A stretch of DNA of 64,000 nt from Clostridiales bacterium NK3B98 (GCA_000421005.1 ATWA01000001.1:147674-211673), one strand, 5' to 3'; shown: positions 8,477-17,112, numbered from the stretch's first letter. Notes: generated from the sequence alone by a model not told the origin. Translations and numbers: made by a program.

Positions 8477-10339
8477 TCAGCTCCGCTCCAGCAAAAGCCA
8501 ATAGAATCCGTATCCGGGGAGGGTCACCTCGTCCAGCCAGACGGCGGCACCGGTGAGCAGGTCCTCCGCCACTCCCTTGCCCAGGTTCAGCTTGTGGGTT
8601 TGCTCGGAGAAGTTGAACAGACCCACCAGCCGCTCTCCGCCAAAACGGCGCTCCAGACCCATGACGGCGTCGTCCCCGCCCCAGGTCCAGACCTGCGCAT
8701 CCGAGCGGAACACCGGGTGGGCCGCACGAATTTGCTCCAGCTTGCGCAGACCGTAGAAAATCCGGTTCTGAACAGTGCCCGGCGTGTGGCGCTTTTCTGC
8801 CATCTCCCAGTCGAACACGCCACGGTGAATGTAGCGGCTGTCATCTGCCTTCAGGGGGTCGTTGTGGTAGTCATTGTCGTTGAGCTGCCCCACCTCGTCG
8901 CCGCTGTACAGCACGGGAATGCCGCTCTGGGTGAGCATCCATGCGTGGAGCATCATGTCGCAGGCGATGGCCTGTTCCAGCGCTTGGGGAGGGGCATCCG
9001 GGGCAAGGGCGGTCTCAATACCCACCAGAGAGGCGGTGGTGCCGCACAGTCGGGCATCGCCCAGACGTGGATCGTCATTGTACAGCTCGCCTCTGGACCA
9101 GCTGCCCGGCCACTTGCCGGTGAACCAGTCGTTGAGGTACTTTTTGTGGGACACCTCATCCTGACCGTAATGCTCCAGCAGCCACTTGTAGTCCAGACCC
9201 CAGCCGATGTCGTCATGGCAGCGGAGATAGTTCTGGAACAGGCAGGTGTTGGGCAGAGCGCACACCTGATCCATCTGATGACGGAGCAAATGGACGTTGC
9301 GGGTGGCCACGGTATGCCATGTGGTGCACATGGTGGTGACGTTGTAGAGCATATCGCACTCCGGCTTTTCCACCGTGCCGAAGTAGGGAGCTACCTTCGC
9401 CGGCTCCATGACCACCTCACCCAGCAGCAGCACGCCGGGGCAGACAATCTGGCAGGCAAGGTGCATCATTCGCACCAGCGTATGCACCTGAGGCAGATTG
9501 CGGCAGGTGGTGCCCAGCTCCTTCCAGATGTAGGGAACTGCGTCCAGACGAATCACATCCATGCCCCGGTTGGCCAGATAGAGCAGGTTTTCGGTCATGT
9601 CGTTAAACACCATGGGGTTGGCGTAGTTCAGATCCCACTGGAAGGGATAGAAGGAGGTCATGACGATTTCCTGACAGTCATCCAGCCAGGTGAAGCTGCC
9701 CGGTGCAGTGGTGGGGAACACCTGAGGCACCGTCTTTTCAAATTCGTTGGGAATCACCCAGTCGTTGTAGAAGAAGTAGCGGCTGCGGGCGATGGGGTCG
9801 CCCTCCCGGGCAGCCTTCGCCCAGGGATGCTCCTCGCTGGTGTGGTTGAGCACAAAGTCCAGACACAGGGCAATGCCCTTGCTGTGGCACTCATCCGCCA
9901 GCGCCTCCAAATCCTCCATGGTGCCCAGATCGGGGCGAACCTTGCGGAAGTCGGACACCGCATAGCCGCCGTCGCTCTTGCCCTCGGGGGAGTCCAGCAG
10001 GGGCATCAGGTGCAGATAGTTGACGCCGCATTCCTCCAGATAGTCCAGCCGCTCCCGGACACCGTTCAGGTTGCCGCCGAAGTTGGAGGGATACATCATC
10101 ATGCCCATCAGCTTGTTGGAGCGGTACCAGTCCGGCTGCGCCAGACGCTGCTCGTCCAAGCTGCGAAGGGACTGCTTGCGTCCCTCGTAGCAGCTTTTCA
10201 GCATAGAAAGAAAATAGTCGAAAGCGTTGCCTTTGTCTTGATAAAGTTCGTGATAGAGCCACTTCAGCTCGTTGTAGCACTGTTCCAGACGCTGCTCGAA
10301 AGCAGATACCGGGGCAGAGACATTGGAATGCTGATTCAT
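8477..10339 (-). CDS. Amylosucrase-family glucosyltransferase (GH13)
   Basis: GH13 enzyme of 620 residues. Known amylosucrases transfer glucose from sucrose to an alpha-glucan and release fructose. The N-terminal helical region (~1-75) and the LMPLLDSPEGKSDGGYAVSDFR segment are hallmarks of the amylosucrase subfamily. Catalytic residues visible: nucleophile D266 in IRLDAV, acid/base E308 in LLGEVV, and the transition-state Asp pair in RCHDDIGW (~374-381). No signal peptide, so it is cytoplasmic. Start 10339 (MNQHSN) has a GAGGAG site; the longer frame to 10492 crosses the operator region and is rejected. It faces a PTS EIIBCA across a shared operator region. A sucrose or sucrose-phosphate phosphorylase is less likely from the N-terminal domain. 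Confidence 0.85.
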   Translation of the reverse strand: MNQHSNVSAPVSAFEQRLEQCYNELKWLYHELYQDKGNAFDYFLSMLKSCYEGRKQSLRSLDEQRLAQPDWYRSNKLMGMMMYPSNFGGNLNGVRERLDYLEECGVNYLHLMPLLDSPEGKSDGGYAVSDFRKVRPDLGTMEDLEALADECHSKGIALCLDFVLNHTSEEHPWAKAAREGDPIARSRYFFYNDWVIPNEFEKTVPQVFPTTAPGSFTWLDDCQEIVMTSFYPFQWDLNYANPMVFNDMTENLLYLANRGMDVIRLDAVPYIWKELGTTCRNLPQVHTLVRMMHLACQIVCPGVLLLGEVVMEPAKVAPYFGTVEKPECDMLYNVTTMCTTWHTVATRNVHLLRHQMDQVCALPNTCLFQNYLRCHDDIGWGLDYKWLLEHYGQDEVSHKKYLNDWFTGKWPGSWSRGELYNDDPRLGDARLCGTTASLVGIETALAPDAPPQALEQAIACDMMLHAWMLTQSGIPVLYSGDEVGQLNDNDYHNDPLKADDSRYIHRGVFDWEMAEKRHTPGTVQNRIFYGLRKLEQIRAAHPVFRSDAQVWTWGGDDAVMGLERRFGGERLVGLFNFSEQTHKLNLGKGVAEDLLTGAAVWLDEVTLPGYGFYWLLLERS

Positions 10340-10431
10340 CTGATCTCTCCTCATCAATCGCGCCGTCAGGCGTAGTGGTGTGTTTCGTGGAAAATGGAGT
10401 GGATTGCAGGAAATAAAAGGGGGCAGCGGCA

Positions 10432-10445
10432 TGAAATCGTTTTCA
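10432..10445. promoter_or_regulatory. LacI-type operator 1 (amylosucrase side)
   Basis: TGAAATCGTTTTCA, a near-perfect palindrome with the central CG typical of LacI/GalR operators, ~90 bases upstream of the amylosucrase start. Confidence 0.7.
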
Positions 10446-10610
10446 AAATATAAGTTACCACACCAAACCCGGAAAAGCAAGATATTTGGCAAAATTATTT
10501 ATAGAACAGGGTAAATTCAAACGTCTTTCGGCAGGTTGGACAAAAGCCCTCCGGTGATACCTAGTGAAAGCGTCCAAAAATCACTTTTGAAAATTAGTTA
10601 AAATACCATC

Positions 10611-10639
10611 TGGACAACAGAGAAGGTTTTTGTTAGAAT
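10611..10639 (+). promoter_or_regulatory. Sigma-A-type promoter for the PTS gene
   Basis: TGGACA (10611-10616), 17-base spacer, TAGAAT (10634-10639). The start of transcription would fall near 10646, so the in-frame ATG at 10646 cannot be the translation start. Confidence 0.65.
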
Positions 10640-10649
10640 TGGAATGTGT

Positions 10650-10663
10650 TGAAACCGTTTTCA
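10650..10663. promoter_or_regulatory. LacI-type operator 2 (PTS promoter)
   Basis: TGAAACCGTTTTCA lies just after the -10 box, where a bound repressor would block initiation. It differs by a single base from operator 1, 218 bases away. The 10340-10693 gap otherwise holds only AT-rich leader sequence. Confidence 0.75.
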
Positions 10664-10693
10664 AAAACAACAACGAAAAAAGGAGAGAAGTTT

Positions 10694-12574
10694 ATGGATT
10701 ACAGAAAGTGTGCGCAAGACATTTTTGCGCAGCTGGGCGGCCGGGAAAATCTGGTCAGCGTAGCTCACTGTGCAGCCCGGCTTCGTCTGGTTACGGTGGA
10801 CAACAGCAAGATCGACAAGGCCGCTCTGGAAGAGGTGGACGGTGTAAAGGGCGTGTTCGAGAGCAACGGACAGGTTCAGATCATCATCGGCACCGGCACC
10901 GTCAACAAGGTGTATGACGAGTTCCTGGACATCACCGGCATGACCGCCGCCACCAAGGACGAGGTCAAGAACGCCGCCGCCGCTCGGATGCCTCTCTGGA
11001 AACAGATTCTGAAGACGCCCGGCGACGTGTTTGTCCCCATCCTGCCCGCCATCGTGGCTTCCGGCCTGATGATGGGTCTGGTGGAAGCCATCCCCAAGTT
11101 CATCCCCGCCTTTGGTGAGACCGACTGGTTATCCTTCCTTGACCTTGTGGCAAACACTGCATTCGCCATGCTGCCCATTCTGGTGGCTGTGTCCTCCGCA
11201 CGGGTGTTTGGCGGCAACATCTTCCTTGGCACTGTCATCGGTATGATGATGGTTCACCCCGCTCTGGTCAACGCATGGACGGTGGGCAACTACGCCCCCG
11301 GCGAAATTCCCGTCTGGCACCTGTTCTTCTTCAATGTCCAACAGGTTGGCTATCAGGGACACGTCATCCCGGTGATTTTGGCCGTCCTGCTCATGTCTAC
11401 CGTGGAAAAATGGCTACATAAGCATGTGCCTGAGATGATCGACCTGTTCGTCACCCCGCTGTGCACCGTGGTCATCACCGCATTTGTCACCTTCACCATC
11501 ATTGGCCCCATCTTCTCCGCCTTCGAGAGCATCGTACTCAAAGGCGCTGAGGCGCTGGTCAGCGTCGGCTTTGGTATCGGCGCCGCCGTCATGGGCGCCA
11601 TCTATCCCATCACCGTGGTCATGGGTCTGCACCATATGTGCAACGTCATCGAGGCAGGCATGATTTCCTCCAGCGGCGTGAACTTCTGGATGCCCATCGC
11701 CTCCGCCGCCAACTTCGCTCAGTTCGGTGCCTGCCTTGCTGTGGCTTTGAAGGTAAAGAACGAGAAGACCAAGTCTGTGGCCGTTCCTTCCTCCCTGTCC
11801 GCTTCTCTGGGCATCACTGAGCCCGCTATCTTCGGTATCAACTTCCGTTTCATGAAGCCCTTTGTGTGCGGCATGATCGGCGGCGCCTGCGGCTCCCTGT
11901 TCGCAGCCGGCCCCTGGGCTCATGGCACCAACGCCGCTGGCGAGGTGGTCAAGTTCGGTGCTCCTGTGTACGGCGTGACTGGCATCCCCGCCATCCCCGC
12001 TGTCAACAACCTGCCCTTCTATCTCATTGAGCTGTGCATTGCCGCCGGCGTGGCCTTCGTCCTGACCTGGATCATCTGGAAGGAAGAGGAGCCTGCCAAG
12101 AAGGCTGCTCCCGTGGCCGAGAAGGTGGAAGTTCCCACCAATCCCGTCATCAAGTGCGAGGCTGGCACCGTTCTGGCTCCCGTGGCCGGCAAGGTCATCC
12201 CCTATGACCAGATTCCTGACCCCACCTTCGCCTCCGGCGCTCTGGGCACCGGCGTGGGCGTGTGGCCTGAGGCTGGCGTTGTGGTGGCTCCCTGTGACGG
12301 CGAAATCTCCTCTGTGGCCGAGACCCAGCATGCCATCGGCATCACCGGTGCCGGGGACATGGAGCTGCTCATCCACATCGGCGTGGACACCGTTGCCATG
12401 GACGGCGATGGCTTCCAGGCTCTGGTGAAGGAGGGCGATCAGGTCAAGGCGGGTCAGCCGCTGGTCAAGTTCGACCGTGACAAGATTGCCAAGGCCAACC
12501 ATCCCGACGTGGTGGTGGTTCTGCTCACCAACGCCGACGATTACAGCGACGTAAAGTATGGCGCAAACATCTGA
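10694..12574 (+). CDS. PTS EIIBCA, sucrose/beta-glucoside family
   Basis: Phosphotransferase permease that imports and phosphorylates a sugar. Three domains are visible in 626 residues: EIIB (~1-85) with phospho-Cys 26 in AHCAARLRL; EIIC (~100-460), a multi-helix membrane part with GLHHMCNVIEAG and SLGITEPAIFGIN; and an EIIA-Glc-type domain (~480-626) with H561 in LLIHIGVD and a partner His 546. The domain order and sequence fit the sucrose/trehalose/beta-glucoside group. The shared LacI operators with an amylosucrase suggest sucrose. Start 10694 is chosen from the AAAGGAGAG site and the promoter position. HPr and enzyme I genes follow, an unusually complete set. Confidence 0.88.
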   Translation: MDYRKCAQDIFAQLGGRENLVSVAHCAARLRLVTVDNSKIDKAALEEVDGVKGVFESNGQVQIIIGTGTVNKVYDEFLDITGMTAATKDEVKNAAAARMPLWKQILKTPGDVFVPILPAIVASGLMMGLVEAIPKFIPAFGETDWLSFLDLVANTAFAMLPILVAVSSARVFGGNIFLGTVIGMMMVHPALVNAWTVGNYAPGEIPVWHLFFFNVQQVGYQGHVIPVILAVLLMSTVEKWLHKHVPEMIDLFVTPLCTVVITAFVTFTIIGPIFSAFESIVLKGAEALVSVGFGIGAAVMGAIYPITVVMGLHHMCNVIEAGMISSSGVNFWMPIASAANFAQFGACLAVALKVKNEKTKSVAVPSSLSASLGITEPAIFGINFRFMKPFVCGMIGGACGSLFAAGPWAHGTNAAGEVVKFGAPVYGVTGIPAIPAVNNLPFYLIELCIAAGVAFVLTWIIWKEEEPAKKAAPVAEKVEVPTNPVIKCEAGTVLAPVAGKVIPYDQIPDPTFASGALGTGVGVWPEAGVVVAPCDGEISSVAETQHAIGITGAGDMELLIHIGVDTVAMDGDGFQALVKEGDQVKAGQPLVKFDRDKIAKANHPDVVVVLLTNADDYSDVKYGANI

Positions 12575-12625
12575 TTCACCAAATTCCTGTTTATACAGGC
12601 TATAATACCAAAGGAGGCAATTATT

Positions 12626-12886
12626 ATGAAAGAATTTAACTACACCGTACAGGATCCTCTGGGCATCCACGCTCGTCCCGCCGGCCTGCTGAGCAAGCTG
12701 GCCAAGACCTTCGACGGCACGGTTGTGACCGTGGAGAAGGACGGCAAGGTCGCCAAGGCTTCCCAGCTGATGAAGCTGATGGGTCTGGGCATCAAGCAGG
12801 GCGCTACCGTCACCGTCAAGGCTGAGGGTGAGAACGAGGACGCCGCCATCGCCGCCATCGAGGCTTTCTTCAAAGAGAACCTGTAA
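12626..12886 (+). CDS. ptsH: HPr phosphocarrier protein
   Basis: HPr passes phosphate from enzyme I to PTS EIIA domains. It has 86 residues, the standard size, with the active His15 in LGIHARPAG. A Ser is found at residue 46, but alignment through the following LMGLGIKQG puts Gln47, not Ser46, at the site of the HPr-kinase serine, because one residue is inserted earlier (see findings). Ribosome site AAAGGAGG. A TATAAT at 12601-12606 could be a -10 box but has no good -35, so it may be mainly read-through from the PTS gene. Confidence 0.95.
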   Translation: MKEFNYTVQDPLGIHARPAGLLSKLAKTFDGTVVTVEKDGKVAKASQLMKLMGLGIKQGATVTVKAEGENEDAAIAAIEAFFKENL

Positions 12887-12904
12887 TCCTTTTGCACACA
12901 AGCA

Positions 12905-12934
12905 GGGAGCGTCGCTGGGCGGCGCTCCCGTTTT
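12905..12934 (+). terminator. Hairpin between ptsH and ptsI, terminator or attenuator
   Basis: Stem GGGAGCG.CGC / GCGGCGCTCCC followed by GTTTT. The T tract is short, so partial read-through into ptsI is likely and could set more HPr than enzyme I. Confidence 0.6.
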
Positions 12935-12960
12935 GAGATGATACAAGGAGGATGATACCT

Positions 12961-14616
12961 ATGATTCTGATTCAGGGCAAAGGCGTTTCCAAGGGCGTGA
13001 CCAAGGGCAAGCTGTACTTCTTCCAGCGTCCCGACACCAACATTGAGAAGAAGCCCGCTACCGATTTGGAAGCGGAAAAGGCTCGTCTGGCTGACGCACA
13101 GGCCAAGAGCATGGATCAGCTCACCGCACTGGCAGAGAAGTGCCGGGAAGAGGCTGGCGACGAGTCCGCTGTTCTGTTTGAGACCCACGCCATGTTCGTG
13201 GAGGACGACGACTATGTGGAGTCCATCATGGACACGCTGGAGGAAGAGCAGTGCAACGTGGAGTATGCTGTGAAGCTGGCTGGCGAGCAGTTCGCCGCCA
13301 TGTTCGCCGCTATGGACGACGCCTACATGCAGGCTCGTGCCGCCGACATCAAGGACGTGACCCAGCGCATCCTGAACAACCTGATGGGCATTGCCGAGGG
13401 CGGCATCGACTCCGACGAGCCGGTGATTCTGGCAGCCGACGATCTGGCTCCCTCCGAGACCCTTCAGCTGGACAAGAGCAAGATTCTGGGCTTTGTCACC
13501 ATGGGCGGCTCTGGCAACAGCCACACCGCCATTCTGGCCCGCACCATGGGCATTCCTGCCATCTGCGGCGCAGGTGAGGCGCTGAAGGAGACCTATCAGG
13601 GCCGCATCGCCTACATCGACGGCGAGACCGGCTCCCTGATTCTGGATCCCGACGACCTGACGCTGGCTGCGCTGAAGGACAAGCATGAAAAGCAGCAGGA
13701 GATGAAGCGCCTGCTGGAGACCATGAAGGGTCAGGAAGACATCACGCTGGACGGCCGCAAGATGATGCTCTACTGCAACATCGGCTCCCCCGAGGACGTG
13801 GACGCCGTCATCACCAACGACGGTCAGGGCATCGGCCTGTTCCGCTCCGAGTTCCTCTATCTGGCCGCCTCCGACTATCCCACCGAGGACGAGCAGTTTG
13901 AGGCCTACAAGAAGGTAGCCGCCGCCATGAACGGCAAGCGGGTGGTCATCCGTACACTGGACATCGGCGCTGACAAGCAGGTGGCCTACTTCGACATGAA
14001 GAAGGAAGAGAACCCCGCCATGGGCGTTCGTGCCATCCGTATCTGCCTGAACCGCCCCGAGGTGTTCCGCACCCAGCTCCGGGCACTGTACCGTGCCTCC
14101 GCTTACGGCAAGGTGGCTATCATGTTCCCCATGATTACCTCCGTGTGGGAAGTGCGGGAGTGCAAGCGTGCCTGCCAGAAGGTGATGGCTGAGCTGGAAG
14201 CCGAGGGCATCCCCTACAACAAGGACACCGAGATCGGCATTATGATCGAGACCCCCTCCTCCGTCTTTGTGGCGGACGCACTGGCCAAGGAAGTAGACTT
14301 CTTCTCCGTGGGCACCAACGACCTGACCCAGTACACCCTGGCCTGCGACCGTCAGGCCAACGATCTGGGCAAGTTCTTTGACCCCCACCATCCCGCCGTG
14401 CTGCGGGCGCTGAAGATGGCCACCGACGCCGCCCATGCCGCCGGCATCTGGATCGGCATCTGCGGCGAGCTGGGCGCTGACATCTCCCTGCTGCCCACCT
14501 TCCTGGCCATTGGCATTGACGAGCTGTCCGTATCCCCCACCAGCGTCCTGCCCCTGCGTGCGGAGATTCGCAAGAGCATCGCCAAGACCTGCACGCTGGA
14601 AAAGCTGGAGTGCTGA
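12961..14616 (+). CDS. ptsI: PTS enzyme I (phosphoenolpyruvate-protein phosphotransferase)
   Basis: Enzyme I takes phosphate from PEP and gives it to HPr. The 551-residue product has the phospho-His 188 in GGSGNSHTAILARTMG, the PEP-binding domain with FRSEFLY, and the C-terminal signature around MIETPSS and GTNDLTQYTLACDR. The start at 12961 lies nine bases after AAGGAGG; the first ATG at 12952 abuts that site and is rejected. ptsI follows ptsH as in most Firmicutes. Confidence 0.96.
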   Translation: MILIQGKGVSKGVTKGKLYFFQRPDTNIEKKPATDLEAEKARLADAQAKSMDQLTALAEKCREEAGDESAVLFETHAMFVEDDDYVESIMDTLEEEQCNVEYAVKLAGEQFAAMFAAMDDAYMQARAADIKDVTQRILNNLMGIAEGGIDSDEPVILAADDLAPSETLQLDKSKILGFVTMGGSGNSHTAILARTMGIPAICGAGEALKETYQGRIAYIDGETGSLILDPDDLTLAALKDKHEKQQEMKRLLETMKGQEDITLDGRKMMLYCNIGSPEDVDAVITNDGQGIGLFRSEFLYLAASDYPTEDEQFEAYKKVAAAMNGKRVVIRTLDIGADKQVAYFDMKKEENPAMGVRAIRICLNRPEVFRTQLRALYRASAYGKVAIMFPMITSVWEVRECKRACQKVMAELEAEGIPYNKDTEIGIMIETPSSVFVADALAKEVDFFSVGTNDLTQYTLACDRQANDLGKFFDPHHPAVLRALKMATDAAHAAGIWIGICGELGADISLLPTFLAIGIDELSVSPTSVLPLRAEIRKSIAKTCTLEKLEC

Positions 14617-14645
14617 GACGCTGCGGCTGACTGGCTGAAATGAGT

Positions 14646-14677
14646 ACCGCCCCGAGTTTATGGCTCGGGGCGGTTTG
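14646..14677 (+). terminator. Terminator after ptsI
   Basis: CCGCCCCGAG / CTCGGGGCGG arms around a TTTATGG loop, then GGTTTGC. It closes the PTS unit. Confidence 0.75.
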
Positions 14678-14697
14678 CTACAAAAGGAGAGGTCATC

Positions 14698-15066
14698 ATG
14701 TCCACCAAAGGACTCTGGGAACAATACGCCGCCCGCTCCCGGTGGCAGGCAGGGGCGGTTTACCGGGATTTGCCGGAGCTGGACCGGGACAGGCTCACCC
14801 GGCGGCACATCGTCTTTTACGGCGGGGTGCAGGGGAGGGGCTTCCGGTACCGCTGCAAGCTCCACTGCGATGCCCTGAAGGTCACCGGGTGGTGCAAAAA
14901 CCGCTTGGACGGCACAGTGGAGGGGGAGTTTCAGTCCGACCCCGCCCGGCTGGGACTGCTGCTGTCCGCACTGAACGGGCTGGAGCGGGTGCAGATCACC
15001 CGCACCGAGATGGAGACCATCCCGGTGCAGCCGGAGGAGACAGCCTTCACGGTGCTGCGGTACTGA
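14698..15066 (+). CDS. Acylphosphatase with N-terminal extension
   Basis: Small enzyme that hydrolyses acyl phosphates. The C-terminal ~85 residues carry the acylphosphatase signature VQGRGFRYRC (residues ~44-53, catalytic Arg in GFR) and GWCKNRLDGTVEGEFQ with the catalytic Asn. The usual VQGVGFR has Arg in place of Val here. The first ~37 residues are an extra segment not found in the ~90-residue family members. Ribosome site AAAGGAGAG, start 14698. It lies between a terminator and a promoter, so it has weak transcriptional context. Confidence 0.85.
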   Translation: MSTKGLWEQYAARSRWQAGAVYRDLPELDRDRLTRRHIVFYGGVQGRGFRYRCKLHCDALKVTGWCKNRLDGTVEGEFQSDPARLGLLLSALNGLERVQITRTEMETIPVQPEETAFTVLRY

Positions 15067-15113
15067 GTGAAGCGTAAATTGGCGGCAAGATTTTATAAAA
15101 TCGCTTCAAAAGC

Positions 15114-15142
15114 TTGCAAAGTCCCATTTCCTCCTATATAAT
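15114..15142 (+). promoter_or_regulatory. Sigma-A-type promoter for the AIM24-family gene
   Basis: TTGCAA (15114-15119), 17-base spacer, consensus TATAAT (15137-15142), ~50 bases before the start codon. Confidence 0.75.
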
Positions 15143-15192
15143 GGAAGCATCTTAACAAGCCTGTGAATGGTTTGGCGGAGGGAGGAATCGTT

Positions 15193-15870
15193 ATGAAGTA
15201 TCAGATTCTAGGCGGCAGCTTTCCGGTGGCGGTGTGCGACATGAACCCGGGAGAGGCCATCATCTGTCAGGCGGGCGGTATGTCCTGGATTCGGGGAGAC
15301 ATCCGCATGGAGACCAAAGGCGGCGGACTGGGCAAGATGTTTGGCCGTGCCATCTCCGGGGAGTCCATGTTCCAGAATCGGTACGCAGCCCACTCTCAGG
15401 GGCAGATTGCCTTTGCGGCCAGTGTTCCCGGAGAGATTCGTGCCATTCAGGTGTCTCCGGGATGTTCTGTCATCGCCCAGAAGGGCAGCTTTCTGGCCTC
15501 TGACGAGGGGGTGGAGCTGTCTGTCTACCTGCAAAAAAAGGCAGGAGCCGGATTCTTCGGCGGCGAGGGCTTTGTGATGCAGAAGTTTGCCGGCAGCGGC
15601 ACGGTGCTGGTGGAGATCGACGGCAGCGCCGTGGAGTATGATCTGGCTCCCGGGGAGCAGATCACCATTGACACCGGATATCTGGTGCTGATGGACGAGA
15701 GCTGCAAAATGGATATTGTCACCGTAAAGGGCCTCGGCAACAAGCTCTTCGGCGGCGAAGGGTTCTTCAACACCGTGGTCACCGGCCCGGGCAAGGTGGT
15801 GCTGCAAACCATGCCCATCTCCGCACTGGCAGGGCGGATATCCGCATTTATCCCCACCGGAAACGGATAA
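15193..15870 (+). CDS. AIM24 / TIGR00266-family protein
   Basis: The product has 225 residues, soluble, almost entirely beta strands, with repeated Gly-rich turns such as AKGG/GGLGKMFGRAISGES and FGGEGFFNT. This is the pattern of the bacterial AIM24 (TIGR00266) family, whose member in yeast is mitochondrial and whose bacterial role is unsettled. Start 15193 follows GGAGGGAGGAA; the frame upstream lacks a better site. It has its own promoter and stands alone, so no pathway is inferred. Confidence 0.8.
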   Translation: MKYQILGGSFPVAVCDMNPGEAIICQAGGMSWIRGDIRMETKGGGLGKMFGRAISGESMFQNRYAAHSQGQIAFAASVPGEIRAIQVSPGCSVIAQKGSFLASDEGVELSVYLQKKAGAGFFGGEGFVMQKFAGSGTVLVEIDGSAVEYDLAPGEQITIDTGYLVLMDESCKMDIVTVKGLGNKLFGGEGFFNTVVTGPGKVVLQTMPISALAGRISAFIPTGNG

Positions 15871-15881
15871 TCAGGCAGAAT

Positions 15882-15920
15882 GCTTTTCTCCCCTTTTCCC
15901 TGAGAGAAGGGGAGAAAAAT
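15882..15920. repeat. Inverted repeat after the AIM24 gene
   Basis: TTTTCTCCCC and GGGGAGAAAA arms separated by ~16 bases. On plus there is no T run after it, so as a terminator for the gene ending at 15870 it is weak; a T run exists only on minus, where no gene needs it. Confidence 0.5.
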
Positions 15921-15933
15921 CTGTAAAACAGTG

Positions 15934-15963
15934 TTGACAAAGGGCGCACTGTCCTGCTATAAT
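15934..15963 (+). promoter_or_regulatory. Promoter of the rplJ-rplL operon
   Basis: Consensus TTGACA (15934-15939), 18-base spacer, consensus TATAAT (15958-15963). Transcription starts just before the L10 leader stem. Confidence 0.85.
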
Positions 15964-15970
15964 AACTCCT

Positions 15971-16100
15971 GCGTTCAAAGACAGCAGGAGCCTTACGGCT
16001 CAATTGGCATCTGCCTTCCTGCCGAGAGTGCATGAAAAATCATAGCTGATTTTTTGCGTGTACTGTCCTCCTGTCTTTTGACGCGGAGGATTTTCTTTTT
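15971..16100 (+). ncRNA. Ribosomal protein L10 leader
   Basis: Structured mRNA leader bound by L10 (with L7/L12) for feedback control. The long outer stem is visible: 15971-15990 (GCGTTCAAAGACAG...) pairs with 16068-16084 (...GTCTTTTGACGC). An alternative hairpin with TCCTCC / GGAGGA arms at 16066-16090 runs straight into a T tract at 16091-16100, the expected terminator of Firmicute L10 leaders. It sits between a strong promoter and rplJ, as the family requires. Confidence 0.8.
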
Positions 16101-16116
16101 GTGAGGTGAAAACAAT

Positions 16117-16632
16117 ATGGCGAACGCAAAGGTTTTGGAGTCTAAGAAGGCTGTTGTCGCCGCTCTGGAGGAGCAGCTGAAGGGCGCCGCTTCCGGCGTG
16201 CTGGTGGATTACTCCGGCATCACCGTGGAGCAGGACACCGAGCTGCGTAACGAGCTGCGCAAGAACGGCGTTGCTTACAACGTGGTGAAGAACACCATGG
16301 TGCGCCGCGCACTGGATGAGTCCGGTCTGTCCGAGCTGGACGGTGTGCTGCATGGCAACACCTCTCTGGCCACCGGTACCGAGGACCCCATCGCCCCCAT
16401 CAAGGTTCTGACTGACTTTGCCAAGAAGATGGGCGACGATAAGTTCCACATCAAGGCTGCTTTCATGGAGGGCAAGGTGCTCTCCGCTGGCGAGATCGCT
16501 CAGCTGGCAACCCTGACTTCCAAGAACGATCTGTATGCACAGCTGGTGGGCGTGCTCATCGCACCTATCGCAAACCTGGCTGCTGTCGTGGATGCAATTG
16601 CAAACAAGGACGGCGAGGCCGCTGCCGAGTAA
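16117..16632 (+). CDS. rplJ: 50S ribosomal protein L10
   Basis: The product has 171 residues and is the base of the ribosomal stalk, onto which L7/L12 dimers dock through its C-terminal helix. The N-terminus (VLESKKAVVAALEEQLKGA, ...VLVDYSGITVEQDTELRNELR) is typical. Ribosome site GTGAGGTG; preceded by the L10 leader. In most bacteria rplJL follow rplKA and precede rpoBC; here they form a stand-alone pair. Confidence 0.96.
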   Translation: MANAKVLESKKAVVAALEEQLKGAASGVLVDYSGITVEQDTELRNELRKNGVAYNVVKNTMVRRALDESGLSELDGVLHGNTSLATGTEDPIAPIKVLTDFAKKMGDDKFHIKAAFMEGKVLSAGEIAQLATLTSKNDLYAQLVGVLIAPIANLAAVVDAIANKDGEAAAE

Positions 16633-16681
16633 TCGGTAACCCCCAAATCATATCTACAATCCAATTTAGGAGGTAAAAATC

Positions 16682-17056
16682 ATGGCTGATATCAATGCTA
16701 TTGTGGAAGAAATCAAGGCTCTGTCTCTGCTGGAGGTGAAGGAGCTGACCGACGCTCTGAAGGAGACCTTCGGCGTCGAGGCTATCGCTGTTGCCGGCGG
16801 CGCTGGCGCTGGCGCTGCTGCTGCTGAGCCCGTGGAAGAGAAGACCGAGTTCGACGTGGTTCTGGCCAGCTTTGACGCTGCTGCTAAGATCAAGGTCATC
16901 AAGGTTGTCCGTGAGATCACCGGCCTGGGTCTGGCTGATGCCAAGAAGGCTGTCGAGGGTACTCCTTACACCCTGAAGGAGGCTGTGTCCAAGGACGAGG
17001 CCAACGAGATGAAGGAGAAGGTCGAGGCTGCCGGCGGCAAGGTCGAGATCAAGTAA
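16682..17056 (+). CDS. rplL: 50S ribosomal protein L7/L12
   Basis: The product has 124 residues. The N-terminal dimerisation helix, Ala/Gly-rich hinge (~37-50, [13 protein letters not shown]) and C-terminal factor-binding domain with [25 protein letters not shown] identify the stalk protein that recruits EF-G and EF-Tu. Ribosome site TAGGAGG. Closed by the terminator at 17078. Confidence 0.97.
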   Translation: MADINAIVEEIKALSLLEVKELTDALKETFGVEAIAVAGGAGAGAAAAEPVEEKTEFDVVLASFDAAAKIKVIKVVREITGLGLADAKKAVEGTPYTLKEAVSKDEANEMKEKVEAAGGKVEIK

Positions 17057-17077
17057 TTTCACTCTTACAGAAAATCC

Positions 17078-17112
17078 AAAAATCCCGTTCTGCGCAAGCG
17101 GAACGGGATTTT
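17078..17112 (+). terminator. Terminator after rplL
   Basis: AAATCCCGTTC / GAACGGGATTT arms with a TGCGCAAGCG loop and TTTT after. Confidence 0.85.

Noticed and set aside
7403..10375. 990-residue plus-strand open frame opposite lacI and amylosucrase
   Set aside because: It covers two recognised minus-strand genes and crosses their junction, with no ribosome site or family pattern.
10565..10578. Possible catabolite (cre) site TGAAAGCGTCCAAA
   Set aside because: The right half does not match the cre consensus; the two near-perfect LacI-type sites explain the control better.
12640..14865. 741-residue minus-strand open frame opposite ptsH-ptsI
   Set aside because: Antisense shadow of three recognised genes.
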